Below, one piece after another: positions 1-9,543 of a DNA stretch of 64,000 nt; within the stretch, counting starts at the first letter, position 1; each line of letters starts with the position of its first letter. The notes beneath the pieces were generated by a model. That model did no database searches, was not told the DNA's origin, and worked only from the letters and a program-made list of their open reading frames with translations. The translations under genes were made by a program, and so were the position numbers. This DNA is from Ensifer sp. IC3342 (GTDB lineage Bacteria > Pseudomonadota > Alphaproteobacteria > Rhizobiales > Rhizobiaceae): contig NZ_JADYVE010000001.1 in the NCBI RefSeq assembly GCF_020193655.1, positions 496,001 through 560,000 of the forward strand. The letters run 5' to 3'.

Positions 1-164
1 CCCTTGCGCTGCAGGACGTCGGGCCGGTTGATGCCGGCTGCCTCGACACGGATCAGGATATCGCCGGCCTTGACGTCCGGTAGCGGCCCGCGCGCCAAAA
101 CCATGTTTTCTGGTCCCCCCGGGCTCGGCAGGTCCACATAGGTCATTTCAGTCGGAAGGGTCAT
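1..164 (-). CDS. NAD(P)H:quinone oxidoreductase / zinc-less alcohol dehydrogenase-like protein (partial, N-terminus only)
   Basis: Only the first 55 or so codons lie in the window; the gene runs off the left edge. The N-terminus reads MTLPTEMTYVDLPSPGG and later ILIRVEAAGINRPDVLQR. This is the GroES-like start of the quinone oxidoreductase (Qor/PIG3) branch of medium-chain dehydrogenases, where the motif AAGINRPDxLQR is typical. Members reduce quinones or enoyl-type substrates with NADPH in the cytosol. The ATG at 164 is the only start consistent with the conserved N-terminal strand. The substrate cannot be inferred from this fragment. Confidence 0.75.
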   Translation of the reverse strand, partial: MTLPTEMTYVDLPSPGGPENMVLARGPLPDVKAGDILIRVEAAGINRPDVLQRK

Positions 165-241
165 GGCGGCATCCTCGCAAGCGTCGTTGCGACTATACCT
201 ATCGCCTGCTTGTGGTTCCGGAAAGTCGGATCCCGACCCGG

Positions 242-2041
242 TCAGTCTCCGTGGAGCAGCTCGAGCACGAGACCGCATTCGCTCGCCTTGGCACGCGCCT
301 TGATTTCGGCAATCTTCGCGCTGACCGTCTGGCTATCCGAAAGAATGAAGCCCTGCGGCAGCACGAGAACGGCGATCGAACAACGCATCAGCGGGAAATT
401 CTTGCTGGCGCCGTCACGGCCGTATCCACTGATCCGTCCTTCCGCCTGATGTTTATCGGAATAGAGCTGCCGGACGTCAGAGCGGAAATCGTCGACAAGG
501 CGCATGAGGACGGTGCGGATTTCCTGATCCGTCCAGCCGCTGACGCCGACGAAGAAATCGTCGCCGCCGACATGCCCCAGGAACTTCTCCTCGCCGATGA
601 AGTGGCGCCTGAGCAGGGCCGCGAACAGCGTGATCGCCAAGTCGCCCTTCTGAAAGCCATAGGTGTCGTTGAAGGGCTTGAAGTTGTCGAAGTCGCAATA
701 GCAGAAATAGCGCGTTTCATCGCCGTCGAGGATCGCATCCTGCACATAGTCGCGGATCGCGCGGTTGCCCGGCAGGCCCGTTAGCGGGTTCTGCTCCTGC
801 GCCGTCTTCAACTGTTTCTCGTTGATGATCTTCAGCAGCGACGAAGCGGAAAGAATGCCGGCGTAGCGCATGTTTTCAGTCAGGATCACACAGTCGCTGC
901 CGTCCATGCCGGCGAAGATTTTCAGCATCTCGTCGGCGGGCGTGTCGAGATCGGCAATCGGGGCCGGGCTCACGAAGTGCGAGATACGGCGCTGGTAGAT
1001 GCGGTTCTTCAGAAGGTCCCGGCCGAAGGGATGATAGATCATTTCCTTGACGTGATACTCGTGCAGTATGCCGCGCGGCTCGCCATTGGCGTTCAGCACC
1101 GGAAAGAAGGCCTGGCGCGGATTGAGCCGGAACAGATCAAAGACGGATTCGAGTTCATCGCTTTCCCTGACGGCCGGAAGCTGTTCGATCTGTTTCCTGA
1201 TCAGGATACTGTCGAGCGTCGCTGACGAGCGCCGCGCGGCGCCGCTCAATTCCAGATGGGGATAAACCGGCTGCAGCTCGCTTAAGTGTGTGGTGGGGCG
1301 GGCAACGAAATAACCCTGAACCAGGTCGCAGCCGAGATCACGGCACGCGAGGAACTCGGCTTCCGTCTCCACGCCCTCCGCAATCACCCGCGTTCCGAGC
1401 ACATGGGCCGTGTTGACCGTGTGGCGGACGAGGTGGCGCTTGCGGGGATCCCGCTCGATGCCGGAGATGAAATGCCGATCGATCTTGACGTAGTCGACAG
1501 GCTGGTCGCACAGCAACTTCAACCCGTTGAAGCCCGCACCAAAATCATCGATCGCAAGCTTGAAACCGGCAAGCCGCAATTGCCTGACCAGCGCGGAAAA
1601 ATCCGGCATCTTGCCGCTGTCGAAGCGCTCCGAAAGCTCGAAGCAGAGCGAGGACGGTGCAATGTTGGCGCGCTTCAGGTGGTTGACGAGGCGCTCGACG
1701 ATATCGTCCTCCCCACCGACCAGCCTCGAATCGAAATTCAGGAACAGGGTCCGGGCCGAAAAATCGGGAATCGTGGCGAAGGCGGCGACGGCGCGGCTGT
1801 TGATAAGGTGTTCGAGCGCCAGCAGCTGGCCCACCTCCTCCGCCTTGTCCAGCAATTCGAGTGGCGAGGCAAAGCCCAGACGCTGGAACCCGCGCATCAG
1901 CGATTCGTAACCGAAGACGGCACCGGTCGTCGCCTCGACGATCGGCTGGAAGGCGTTCTCGATCACGAGCTTGGCAAGCGTGACGATCTGGTCGTCGCCG
2001 AAGCGGCGAAGCGAGAGGATTTCGGCGGGGACGACGGACAT
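242..2041 (-). CDS. EAL-CBS-GGDEF protein, probable c-di-GMP phosphodiesterase
   Basis: A 599-residue cytosolic signalling protein with no membrane segments. Domain order is EAL (about residues 25-260), a CBS-pair-like sensor region (about 285-400) and GGDEF (about 420-595). The EAL part keeps the catalytic set: ESL at about residue 46, FLNFD, ELSER, IDDFGAGF, VKIDR, AEGVET and VQGYF, so c-di-GMP hydrolysis is plausible. The GGDEF signature reads GGDDF (about residue 490), in which the catalytic Glu is Asp. Diguanylate cyclase activity may therefore be weak or lost, and the domain could act as a GTP sensor instead. I chose the ATG at 2041 because GGAG lies 6 nt upstream; an in-frame TTG at 2101 has no clear ribosome site. 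The CBS pair suggests adenine-nucleotide control. It appears monocistronic. Confidence 0.85.
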   Translation of the reverse strand: MSVVPAEILSLRRFGDDQIVTLAKLVIENAFQPIVEATTGAVFGYESLMRGFQRLGFASPLELLDKAEEVGQLLALEHLINSRAVAAFATIPDFSARTLFLNFDSRLVGGEDDIVERLVNHLKRANIAPSSLCFELSERFDSGKMPDFSALVRQLRLAGFKLAIDDFGAGFNGLKLLCDQPVDYVKIDRHFISGIERDPRKRHLVRHTVNTAHVLGTRVIAEGVETEAEFLACRDLGCDLVQGYFVARPTTHLSELQPVYPHLELSGAARRSSATLDSILIRKQIEQLPAVRESDELESVFDLFRLNPRQAFFPVLNANGEPRGILHEYHVKEMIYHPFGRDLLKNRIYQRRISHFVSPAPIADLDTPADEMLKIFAGMDGSDCVILTENMRYAGILSASSLLKIINEKQLKTAQEQNPLTGLPGNRAIRDYVQDAILDGDETRYFCYCDFDNFKPFNDTYGFQKGDLAITLFAALLRRHFIGEEKFLGHVGGDDFFVGVSGWTDQEIRTVLMRLVDDFRSDVRQLYSDKHQAEGRISGYGRDGASKNFPLMRCSIAVLVLPQGFILSDSQTVSAKIAEIKARAKASECGLVLELLHGD

Positions 2042-2207
2042 GCCGGGCTCCAGGGAACACACACAGACAATGGCCGCGCCAGCATCGGGGGCAAGCGTCA
2101 ACGAAACCTTTCGCGAATGTGAAAGTTTGATGAAGGATTCGCAAGCCGAGTAGAGCGGATCGGCATGCGCTCCTCATGGTTGCACAACGCCGATGCCGCC
2201 CTCTTCC

Positions 2208-2756
2208 TCAGCCCTTCGCGAGAACGCCGAAGGCGATCGAGGCGAGCCCTTGCATGACGAGATCGACCGCAAGGAACAGGCCGAGGATCCAGAGGCTGTT
2301 GACCGGCCAACCGGCGGCGATAACGAGGCCCGCGACGAGCGTAACGAGGCCGCCGACGACGATCCAACCCCAGCCGGGGAGCGGCCTGAGCTTGAAGCCG
2401 ACCCAGATGCGAAAACAGCCGGCAACGATCAGCGCCACAGCCAACAGGAAAGTCAGGATCGAGGAAGCAAGAAGCGGGTTAATGAAGGCAAAGAGGCCGG
2501 CGGCCGCATAACACGCACCGCTCAAGACCCAATAGAGGACGCTTTCCCAGCCCTTGACCTGAAACGCGTGGGCAAGGTTGAGCAGCCCACCAATGAGCAT
2601 GATCAGGCCGACGTAATAGACCGAAGCGACCGTCGCCATAAGCAGATTGCCGAAAGCGATGCCGCCGCACATGATCAACAGCACACCGAGCGCGACAAAC
2701 CACGCCCATTTTCCGGCGACAGCCTCTCTACCGGCGGGATCGAACGTGTGAGCCAT
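2208..2756 (-). CDS. HdeD-family (DUF308) inner-membrane protein
   Basis: A 182-residue protein with about six hydrophobic helices (for example WFVALGVLLIMCGGIAFG and LASSILTFLLAVALIVAG) arranged as repeated pairs of membrane hairpins. This matches the HdeD/DUF308 family. HdeD itself is linked to acid resistance in enterics; in rhizobia the role is unknown. The ATG at 2756 follows a strong GGAGG at a 6-nt gap, which makes it preferable to the in-frame TTG two codons upstream. It is transcribed divergently from betI across a 147-bp gap that also holds the BetI operator. Confidence 0.8.
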   Translation of the reverse strand: MAHTFDPAGREAVAGKWAWFVALGVLLIMCGGIAFGNLLMATVASVYYVGLIMLIGGLLNLAHAFQVKGWESVLYWVLSGACYAAAGLFAFINPLLASSILTFLLAVALIVAGCFRIWVGFKLRPLPGWGWIVVGGLVTLVAGLVIAAGWPVNSLWILGLFLAVDLVMQGLASIAFGVLAKG

Positions 2757-2851
2757 TTTCAACCTCCAGTCCTATCGGCAAGATGAACGCCGCCTCGTGA
2801 TTGAGCCGGATTTCTCAACAAAAAGAAAGAGAAAATGCGATAAATTTTTTA

Positions 2852-2871
2852 TTGATTGATGAGTCAATCAA
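2852..2871. promoter_or_regulatory. Candidate BetI operator (perfect inverted repeat)
   Basis: TTGATTGA, a 4-nt spacer TGAG, then TCAATCAA: two perfect 8-bp arms in an AT-rich stretch 33 bp before the betI ATG. TetR-family BetI proteins bind a palindrome in front of their own operon and release it when choline is present, so this is the obvious operator for autoregulation of betICBA. Confidence 0.7.
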
Positions 2872-2903
2872 AAATAGACTGAAGGCATTCGAGGGAGTTT
2901 CGG

Positions 2904-3509
2904 ATGCCGAAAATCGGGATGGAGCCTGTACGCCGAAAGGCACTGGTGGATGCGGCGCTGCGCGTGATCGGCGACCAGGGCACGCTCTCGGTCACCATGT
3001 CGGATATCGCGAGGACCGCCGGGGTCTCGCCTGCGCTGGCGCACCACTACTTCGGCAGCAAGGAACAATTGTTGATCGCAACGATCCGCAGTCTTTTGGC
3101 GCGGCTGCGCAACGACGCGGTCGCGGCGTTGCGGGCAGCAGCGACGCCGCGCGAGAGGGTGAGCGCGTTGATCCGCGTGAGCTTTCGCGCAGATCAGTTC
3201 GCGCCAGAGACGGTCGCCGCCTGGCTCGCCTTCTATTCGGAAGCGCAACGATCGGAAGATGTCCGTCGCCTGCTCGTCATCTACGCGCGGCGGCTGCGCT
3301 CCAACCTGCTGGCGAGCCTCAGGGCGCTCTGCCCGTTCGATGACGCGGAACGCATCGCCGAGGGCGCGGCTGCGATGATCGACGGGCTCTACATCCGGCA
3401 AAGTCTGAAATCGGCGCCGATCAGCATCGAAGCTTCGATCGCGCTGACAGAGGATTATGTGACCGCGCATTTGCGGGCGGCTGGTGGCGGAAATTGCCCC
3501 TCACCCTAA
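2904..3509 (+). CDS. betI: BetI, TetR-family choline-responsive repressor
   Basis: 201 residues. The N-terminal helix-turn-helix (about residues 12-55) contains MSDIARTAGVSPALAHHYFG, the DNA-recognition segment typical of BetI, followed by an all-helical ligand domain that senses choline. It heads the betICBA operon and should repress it from the inverted repeat at 2852-2871. The ATG follows GAGGGAG. The last few codons (GGNCPSP) and the stop lie inside a dispersed rhizobial repeat beginning near 3494, so the C-terminal tail appears to be recruited from repeat sequence. The residue spacing of the folded domains is otherwise normal for BetI. Confidence 0.93.
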   Translation: MPKIGMEPVRRKALVDAALRVIGDQGTLSVTMSDIARTAGVSPALAHHYFGSKEQLLIATIRSLLARLRNDAVAALRAAATPRERVSALIRVSFRADQFAPETVAAWLAFYSEAQRSEDVRRLLVIYARRLRSNLLASLRALCPFDDAERIAEGAAAMIDGLYIRQSLKSAPISIEASIALTEDYVTAHLRAAGGGNCPSP

Positions 3510-3545
3510 CCCTCTCCCCGCACGCAGGGAGAGGGGATTTGGCGG
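3494..3545. repeat. Rhizobial intergenic mosaic element (RIME-like), partial copy
   Basis: Starts TTGCCCCTCACCCTAACCCT and contains inverted arms CCCTCTCCC (3510-3518) and GGGAGAGGG (3527-3535). The same GCCCCTCACCCTA head begins the longer element at 6636. The element supplies the 3' end and stop of betI and sits before betC, so it could form a hairpin within the bet mRNA. Confidence 0.7.
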
Positions 3546-3612
3546 CCGCGGCATGGCGATCGCCTGCAACAACCTAACAGACTGCAGTTCGAACCACCGA
3601 GGAACCAACCAA

Positions 3613-5151
3613 GTGACCGCCGGGAAGCCCAATATTCTGATCATCATGGTGGACCAACTGAACGGGAAGCTCTTTCCGGACGGCCCCGCCGACTTCCTGC
3701 ATGCGCCGAACCTCAAGGCGCTGGCGAAGCGCTCGGCCCGCTTCCGGAACAACTACACGTCGTCGCCGTTGTGTGCTCCCGCCCGCGCGTCCTTCATGGC
3801 CGGGCAATTGCCGAGCCGCACCCGCGTCTACGACAACGCCGCCGAGTACCAGTCCTCGATCCCCACCTATGCCCACCATCTGCGCCGGGCCGGATACTAC
3901 ACGGCGCTCTCCGGCAAGATGCATTTCGTCGGGCCAGATCAATTGCATGGCTTCGAAGAGCGGCTGACGACCGATATCTATCCGGCCGATTTCGGGTGGA
4001 CGCCAGACTACCGCAAGCCCGGCGAGCGGATCGACTGGTGGTACCACAATCTCGGTTCCGTCACCGGCGCCGGTGTGGCGGAAATCACCAACCAGATGGA
4101 ATATGACGACGAGGTGGCGTTTCTGGCGAACCAGAAGCTCTACCAACTCTCGCGCGAGAGTGACGACGAAGCCCGCCGCCCCTGGTGCCTCACCGTTTCC
4201 TTCACCCATCCGCACGATCCCTACGTTGCACGGGGCAAGTTCTGGGATCTCTACGAGAACTGCGAGCATCTGCTGCCCGAGGTCGGCGCCCTCCCCTTCG
4301 ATCAGCAGGACCCGCATTCGCGGCGTATCATGCTCTCCTGCGACTACGAAAACTTCGAGGTGACCGAGGAGAACATCCGCCGGTCGCGGCGGGCCTATTT
4401 CGCTAACATCTCCTATCTCGACGAAAAAGTGGGAGAACTGATCAATACGCTCACGCGCACGCGGATGCTTGACGACACCCTCATCCTCTTCTGCTCCGAC
4501 CACGGCGACATGCTCGGCGAGCGTGGCCTCTGGTTCAAGATGAACTTCTTCGAAGGCTCGGCGCGCGTGCCGTTAATGATCGCGGGACCGGGGGTCGCGA
4601 CCGGCCTGCATCTGACGCCAACCTCGAACCTCGATGTGACGCCGACGCTTGCCGACCTCGCGGGCATTTCCATGGACGAGGTGCAGCCGTGGACGGACGG
4701 CGTCAGCCTTCTGCCGATGGTGAACGGTACGGAGCGCACGGAACCGGTGCTGATGGAATATGCGGCGGAGGCTTCCTACGCGCCGCTCGTGGCGATCCGC
4801 GAGGGTAAGTGGAAATATATCCACTGCGCGCTCGACCCAGACCAGCTCTACGATCTCGAGGCCGATCCGCTGGAACTCACCAATCTTGCGGAAAATCCGC
4901 GCGGACCCGTCGACCAGGCGACGCTCAAGGCCTTCCGCGACATGCGCGCCGCCCACTGGGACATGGAGGCCTTCGACGCGGCCGTGCGCGAAAGCCAGGC
5001 GCGGCGCTGGGTAGTCTACGAGGCACTCAGGAACGGCGCCTATTATCCCTGGGACCACCAGCCGCTGCAGAAGGCATCCGAGCGCTACATGCGCAACCAC
5101 ATGAACCTCGACAATCTCGAAGAATCCAAGCGCTATCCGCGGGGAGAATGA
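3613..5151 (+). CDS. betC: BetC, choline-sulfatase
   Basis: Hydrolyses choline-O-sulfate to choline and sulfate in the cytoplasm, feeding betaine synthesis and sulfur supply. From the GTG at 3613 the protein is 512 residues, the length known for rhizobial BetC. The sulfatase signature [15 protein letters not shown] places the Cys that becomes formylglycine at residue 54. NILIIMVDQ near the start holds metal ligands, and a second metal site is seen in [12 protein letters not shown]. The sulfatase C-terminal region with the choline-sulfatase extension (YYPWDHQP) is intact. A frame-open extension back to 3484 overlaps betI and is repeat-derived, so I rejected it as coding. Second gene of betICBA; it abuts betB. 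Confidence 0.93.
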   Translation: MTAGKPNILIIMVDQLNGKLFPDGPADFLHAPNLKALAKRSARFRNNYTSSPLCAPARASFMAGQLPSRTRVYDNAAEYQSSIPTYAHHLRRAGYYTALSGKMHFVGPDQLHGFEERLTTDIYPADFGWTPDYRKPGERIDWWYHNLGSVTGAGVAEITNQMEYDDEVAFLANQKLYQLSRESDDEARRPWCLTVSFTHPHDPYVARGKFWDLYENCEHLLPEVGALPFDQQDPHSRRIMLSCDYENFEVTEENIRRSRRAYFANISYLDEKVGELINTLTRTRMLDDTLILFCSDHGDMLGERGLWFKMNFFEGSARVPLMIAGPGVATGLHLTPTSNLDVTPTLADLAGISMDEVQPWTDGVSLLPMVNGTERTEPVLMEYAAEASYAPLVAIREGKWKYIHCALDPDQLYDLEADPLELTNLAENPRGPVDQATLKAFRDMRAAHWDMEAFDAAVRESQARRWVVYEALRNGAYYPWDHQPLQKASERYMRNHMNLDNLEESKRYPRGE

Positions 5152-5152
5152 C

Positions 5153-6616
5153 ATGAAAGCCCAACCGAAAGCCTCGCACTTCATTGACGGCGAATATGTC
5201 GAGGACACCGCCGGCACCGTGATCGAGAGCGTGTATCCGGCGACTGGCGAGGTGATCGCCCGCCTCCATGCGGCGACGCCGGCGATCGTCGAAAGGGCGA
5301 TCGCCGCGGCGAAACGGGCGCAGCCGGAATGGGCGGCGATGAGCCCGACAGCGCGCGGCCGCATCCTCAAGCGCGCGGCCGAAATCATGCGCGAGCGCAA
5401 CCGCGAGCTCTCCGAACTCGAGACGCTCGACACCGGCAAGCCGATCCAGGAAACGATCGTCGCCGACCCCACCTCGGGCGCCGACAGCTTCGAATTCTTC
5501 GGCGGCGTCGCGGCTGCGGCGCTCAATGGCGACTATATTCCGCTCGGGCAGGATTTCGCCTATACCAAGCGCGTGCCGCTCGGCGTCTGCGTCGGCATCG
5601 GCGCCTGGAACTACCCGCAGCAGATCGCCTGCTGGAAGGGTGCACCAGCGCTGGCGGCCGGCAATGCCATGGTCTTCAAGCCTTCGGAAAACACGCCCCT
5701 CGGCGCGCTGAAGATCGCCGAAATCCTGGTCGAGGCCGGCCTGCCCAAGGGCCTCTACAATGTCATCCAGGGCGACCGGTCGACCGGTCCGCTGCTCGTC
5801 AACCACCCCGATGTCGCCAAGGTGTCGCTCACCGGCTCGGTGCCGACCGGCAAAAAAGTGGCAGGAGCCGCCGCAGCCGAACTCAAGCACGTCACCATGG
5901 AGCTTGGTGGCAAGTCGCCGCTAATCGTCTTCGATGACGCCGATCTCGAAAGCGCCATCGGCGGCGCCATGCTTGGCAACTTCTATTCGACGGGGCAAGT
6001 CTGCTCGAACGGCACCCGCGTCTTCGTCCAGAGGAAAGTCAAGGACGCGTTTCTGGCGCGGCTGAAGGAGCGCACCGAAGCGATCGTCATCGGCGATCCG
6101 ATGGATGAAGCGACGCAGCTCGGGCCGATGGTCTCGAGGGCGCAACGCGACAAGGTTTTCGCCTATATCGAGAAGGGTAAGGCGGAGGGCGCGCGGCTCG
6201 TGACCGGCGGCGGTATCCCCAATGCCGTCAATACCGACGGAACCTACATCCAGCCAACGGTCTTCGCCGACGTCACCGACGAGATGACGATCGCGCGCGA
6301 GGAGATCTTTGGACCGGTCATGTGCGTGCTCGACTTCGACGATGAGGCGGAGGTCGTGGCACGGGCGAACGCGACCGAATTCGGCCTCTCCGCCGGCGTC
6401 TTCACGGCCGACATCACCCGCGCACACCGGGTGGTCGACCAGATCGAGGCGGGCACGCTCTGGATCAACACCTATAACCTCTGCCCGGTTGAGATCCCCT
6501 TCGGCGGCTCGAAGCAATCGGGCTTCGGGCGGGAAAATTCCGTCGCGGCGCTCAATCACTATACCGAGCTCAAGACCGTATATGTCGCCATGGGGAAGGT
6601 AGAGGCGCCGTACTGA
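5153..6616 (+). CDS. betB: BetB, betaine aldehyde dehydrogenase
   Basis: 487-residue NAD(P)+-dependent aldehyde dehydrogenase that oxidises betaine aldehyde to glycine betaine, an osmoprotectant and carbon source. Visible motifs are the general base Glu250 in [12 protein letters not shown], the nucleophile Cys284 in [11 protein letters not shown], the substrate/NAD pocket [12 protein letters not shown], and [11 protein letters not shown] in the C-terminal half. Length and motif spacing match BetB. The ATG at 5153 sits directly behind the betC stop after a GGGGAG ribosome site, which indicates tight co-translation. A 150-bp repeat separates it from betA. Confidence 0.95.
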   Translation: MKAQPKASHFIDGEYVEDTAGTVIESVYPATGEVIARLHAATPAIVERAIAAAKRAQPEWAAMSPTARGRILKRAAEIMRERNRELSELETLDTGKPIQETIVADPTSGADSFEFFGGVAAAALNGDYIPLGQDFAYTKRVPLGVCVGIGAWNYPQQIACWKGAPALAAGNAMVFKPSENTPLGALKIAEILVEAGLPKGLYNVIQGDRSTGPLLVNHPDVAKVSLTGSVPTGKKVAGAAAAELKHVTMELGGKSPLIVFDDADLESAIGGAMLGNFYSTGQVCSNGTRVFVQRKVKDAFLARLKERTEAIVIGDPMDEATQLGPMVSRAQRDKVFAYIEKGKAEGARLVTGGGIPNAVNTDGTYIQPTVFADVTDEMTIAREEIFGPVMCVLDFDDEAEVVARANATEFGLSAGVFTADITRAHRVVDQIEAGTLWINTYNLCPVEIPFGGSKQSGFGRENSVAALNHYTELKTVYVAMGKVEAPY

Positions 6617-6635
6617 CAGTTGCAGTTGGCATTTT

Positions 6636-6785
6636 GCCCCTCACCCTATCCTCCCCCCGCGAGCGGGAAGAAGGGACTGGAGGCGCGGCGAGCTTCCGCG
6701 CCAGCGGCGGAGGGGGCTTGAGCAGGCGCCGCGTGTCTCTTCTCTCCGCGCGCGGGGAGAAGGTGGCGGCAGCCGGATGAGGGGC
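6636..6785. repeat. Rhizobial intergenic mosaic element (RIME-type), apparently full-length
   Basis: A 150-bp element bounded by GCCCCTCA (6636) and TGAGGGGC (ending 6785), which are exact inverted ends. Internal GC-rich arms surround CCCCGCGAGCGGG and CCGCGCGCGGGG. It lies wholly between the betB stop and the betA start inside one operon and would fold strongly in the transcript. It shares its head with the partial copy at 3494. Confidence 0.75.
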
Positions 6786-6810
6786 ATCCAAATACAAGAA
6801 AGAAAGAAGA

Positions 6811-8460
6811 ATGCAGGCAGATTTCGTCATCATCGGTTCCGGTTCGGCTGGCTCGGCGCTGGCCTATCGCCTGTCGGAAGACGGCAAGCATTCCGTCATC
6901 GTGTTGGAGTTTGGTGGCTCGGACATCGGCCCGTTCATCCAGATGCCGGCAGCGCTCGCCTGGCCGATGAGCATGGACCGCTACAATTGGGGCTACCTTT
7001 CGGAACCCGAGCCGAACCTTAACAACCGGCGCATCACCGCGCCGCGCGGCAAGGTGATCGGCGGCTCCTCCTCGATCAACGGCATGGTCTATGTGCGCGG
7101 CCACGCGGAGGACTTCAATCGCTGGGAGGAACTGGGCGCCCAGGGCTGGGCCTATGCGGACGTGCTGCCCTATTTCAAGCGGATGGAACATTCGCATGGC
7201 GGCGAAGACGGCTGGCGCGGCACGCAGGGGCCGCTGCATATCCAGCGCGGCAGCGTCAGGAACCCGCTCTTTCACGCCTTCATCCAGGCGGGACAGCAGG
7301 CGGGGTTCGAACTCACCGACGACTATAACGGCTCCAAGCAGGAAGGCTTCGGCCTGATGGAGCAGACGACCTGGCTAGGTCGGCGCTGGTCGGCCGCTTC
7401 TGCCTATCTGAAGCCGGCGCTCAAGCGTCCGAATGTCGAACTGATCCGCTGCCTCGCCCACAAAATCGTCATCGAGAACGGCCGCGCGACCGGTGTCGAG
7501 ATCGAGCGCAATGGCCGGACCGAGGTGGTGAAGGCCAATCGCGAGGTGATCGTGTCGGCCTCGTCCTTCAACTCGCCGAAGCTGTTGATGCTCTCCGGCA
7601 TCGGCCCGGCGGCGCATCTGAAGGAGATGGGCATCGAGGTGAAGGCCGACCGGCCGGGCGTCGGCCAGAACCTCCAGGATCACATGGAGTTCTACTTCCA
7701 GCAGGTGAGCACCAAGCCGGTGTCGCTTTATTCCTGGCTGCCGTGGTTCTGGCAGGGCGTCGCGGGCGCGCAATGGCTGTTCTTCAAGAGAGGCCTTGGT
7801 GTTTCCAATCAATTCGAGGCCTGCGCCTTCCTGCGCTCGGCGCCGGGGATCAAACAGCCCGATATCCAGTACCATTTCCTGCCGGTGGCGATCAGCTACG
7901 ACGGCAAGGCGGCGGCCAACACGCATGGCTTCCAGGTGCATGTCGGCTACAACCTGTCCAAGTCGCGCGGCAGCGTCACCCTTCGCTCGTCCGAGCCTAA
8001 GGCCGATCCGGTGATCCGCTTCAACTACATGAGCCACCCGGAGGATTGGGAGAAATTCCGCCACTGCGTTCGGCTGACGCGCGAGATCTTCAGCCAGAAG
8101 GCTTTCGACCAGTATCGCGGGCCGGAAATCCAGCCGGGCGACAAGGTCCAGACGGACGACGAGATCGACGCCTTCCTGCGCGAGCATCTCGAAAGCGCCT
8201 ACCACCCCTGCGGCACCTGCAAGATGGGCGCCAAGGACGACCCGATGGCGGTCGTGGATCCGGAAACGCGGGTGATCGGGGTCGATGGCTTGCGCGTCGC
8301 CGACTCCTCGATCTTCCCGCATGTCACCTACGGCAACCTCAACGGCCCGTCGATCATGACCGGCGAGAAGGCGGCCGACCATATCCTCGGCAAGCAGCCA
8401 CTCGCCCGCTCCAACCAGGAGCCGTGGGTCAATCCACGCTGGGCACTAAACGATCGATAA
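6811..8460 (+). CDS. betA: BetA, choline dehydrogenase
   Basis: 549-residue GMC-family flavoprotein that oxidises choline to betaine aldehyde (and can continue to betaine), passing electrons to the respiratory chain at the inner membrane. FAD-binding [15 protein letters not shown] occupies residues 6-20. Also seen are [14 protein letters not shown], the GMC signature region SGIGPAAHL, and the C-terminal active-site segments [10 protein letters not shown] and [12 protein letters not shown]. The ATG at 6811 starts the nucleotide-binding fold directly and follows an AGAAAGAAAGAAG stretch. Last gene of betICBA, set off from betB by a 150-bp repeat that may lower its expression relative to betCB. 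Confidence 0.95.
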   Translation: MQADFVIIGSGSAGSALAYRLSEDGKHSVIVLEFGGSDIGPFIQMPAALAWPMSMDRYNWGYLSEPEPNLNNRRITAPRGKVIGGSSSINGMVYVRGHAEDFNRWEELGAQGWAYADVLPYFKRMEHSHGGEDGWRGTQGPLHIQRGSVRNPLFHAFIQAGQQAGFELTDDYNGSKQEGFGLMEQTTWLGRRWSAASAYLKPALKRPNVELIRCLAHKIVIENGRATGVEIERNGRTEVVKANREVIVSASSFNSPKLLMLSGIGPAAHLKEMGIEVKADRPGVGQNLQDHMEFYFQQVSTKPVSLYSWLPWFWQGVAGAQWLFFKRGLGVSNQFEACAFLRSAPGIKQPDIQYHFLPVAISYDGKAAANTHGFQVHVGYNLSKSRGSVTLRSSEPKADPVIRFNYMSHPEDWEKFRHCVRLTREIFSQKAFDQYRGPEIQPGDKVQTDDEIDAFLREHLESAYHPCGTCKMGAKDDPMAVVDPETRVIGVDGLRVADSSIFPHVTYGNLNGPSIMTGEKAADHILGKQPLARSNQEPWVNPRWALNDR

Positions 8461-8487
8461 CTCTTTGAATCTACGGATCGTGCTTTC

Positions 8488-8509
8488 CGAAAATCGGGTC
8501 CGATTTTCG
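8488..8509. repeat. Palindromic intergenic repeat downstream of betA
   Basis: CGAAAATCGG, GT, CCGATTTTCG: perfect 10-bp arms with a 2-nt loop, between betA and the convergent gene at 8526. A related GAAAATCGGATTCGATT string occurs near 46065. It has no T-run, so it is more likely a dispersed palindrome than a classical terminator. Confidence 0.6.
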
Positions 8510-8525
8510 AGCCGATGCGATAAAT

Positions 8526-9011
8526 CTATTCCAACAGGAAGCCGATCCAGCGGCCGGCAAGCACCGCGCCGGTCCAGATCGCCATGGAAAGCAGCGCCGA
8601 AAGGCGGACCCTCAAGGAAAGCGATCCACCTTTGACGGCGGCGGCCCATTGCGGCGTCATGTGCAATAGCGCAGCGTTGACGATGCCGAGCGAGAGCAGC
8701 GTGATCTTCGTCAGAAACGCCGGGTTGCCGGCATATTCAACCGGCCGGACGCTGAAGAGGCAGAGGCCGGTGACGATTGCCAGCGCCACGCCGACCGCCG
8801 CCGCACGCGACAGATACGGCCCGACGACTGCAACCGGCACCTTCGCGAAGAAACCCAGCAGCCTGAGATCAAGCGGCAGAATCGCACCGACGACGAGCCC
8901 GATCGACAGGATATGGGCGGCGTTGGCGAAGAGGTACAGGGTCGCCGAGCGCCGTATCGCCACCGCAAAAGGCAGGGCGCCGATCCACTCCAGGACCTCC
9001 GCCCCGCTCAT
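8526..9011 (-). CDS. Small integral membrane protein (DUF2214/DUF6644-like)
   Basis: 161 residues with four clear hydrophobic helices (TLYLFANAAHILSIGLVVG, AAAVGVALAIVTGLCLFSV, ITLLSLGIVNAALLHM, LLSMAIWTGAVLAGRWIGF). Family function is unknown. The AHILSIGLVVG segment with its conserved His resembles DUF2214-type proteins that some authors relate to cytochrome b561-like folds; that link is weak here. Its ATG overlaps the stop of the upstream periplasmic gene by one base (TGATG), so the two are translationally coupled and probably work together in the envelope. Confidence 0.65.
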   Translation of the reverse strand: MSGAEVLEWIGALPFAVAIRRSATLYLFANAAHILSIGLVVGAILPLDLRLLGFFAKVPVAVVGPYLSRAAAVGVALAIVTGLCLFSVRPVEYAGNPAFLTKITLLSLGIVNAALLHMTPQWAAAVKGGSLSLRVRLSALLSMAIWTGAVLAGRWIGFLLE

Positions 9012-9397
9012 CAGTTCGTCTGTATCCGTTCGGGATAGATGTCGTAGACCTTTCCGGCTACCGTGATCCGAACGGCCTTCATTCGCTTCTCATTATGGTC
9101 GAGCGAGCGGTTGCCGAGGGCGACGATCGGATCGCCGACCTTCGCGACACCCTCGACGAAACCGGAGCGTTCGGTCAGCCGCGGATTGCCGAGCTCGACC
9201 CGCCAGATGCCGTCATTCTCCGTCTCCACCCGAAGGGTCGGATGCGGCGGCGCCATGGAAATCGCACGGATCGTTCCCGAAAGCTCCATCTGTTCGGCCT
9301 CCGCCCAAGACCAGCCATGGTGCGCATAGGCGCCTGTCGCGACAAGCAGGCCGAAGACGCCCGCGACGAGGAGGCGAGCGGATAAGGACCTGGCCAT
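9011..9397 (-). CDS. Periplasmic DUF6152-family protein
   Basis: 128 residues from the ATG at 9397, which follows AAAGGAG at a good distance; the open frame continues upstream but lacks a better start. An N-terminal signal peptide (RLLVAGVFGLLVATGAYA) ends just before HHGWSW, a His/Trp motif typical of the DUF6152 family. The remainder is a small beta-rich domain (LSGTIRAISM, LRVETENDGIWRVEL). The family is often encoded beside cytochrome or membrane genes, as here. The HHGW start of the mature protein could bind a metal, but that is inference. Confidence 0.7.
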   Translation of the reverse strand: MARSLSARLLVAGVFGLLVATGAYAHHGWSWAEAEQMELSGTIRAISMAPPHPTLRVETENDGIWRVELGNPRLTERSGFVEGVAKVGDPIVALGNRSLDHNEKRMKAVRITVAGKVYDIYPERIQTN

Positions 9398-9543
9398 CTC
9401 TTGTCTCCTTTCATGGGATCGCAGAATCAGCCTGAACCTGGAGCGCGGGAGGCGGAAGGACAGGGCATTCAACAATTCTTGAACGGCAGGCGCCGGCGCA
9501 TGCGCGACGGCAACTTCGCCTTCATTCTTCCGACCGATTATAA

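Noticed and set aside
3484-3612. N-terminal extension of choline-sulfatase
   Set aside because: It overlaps betI and a dispersed repeat; the GTG at 3613 gives the known 512-residue enzyme with Cys at position 54.
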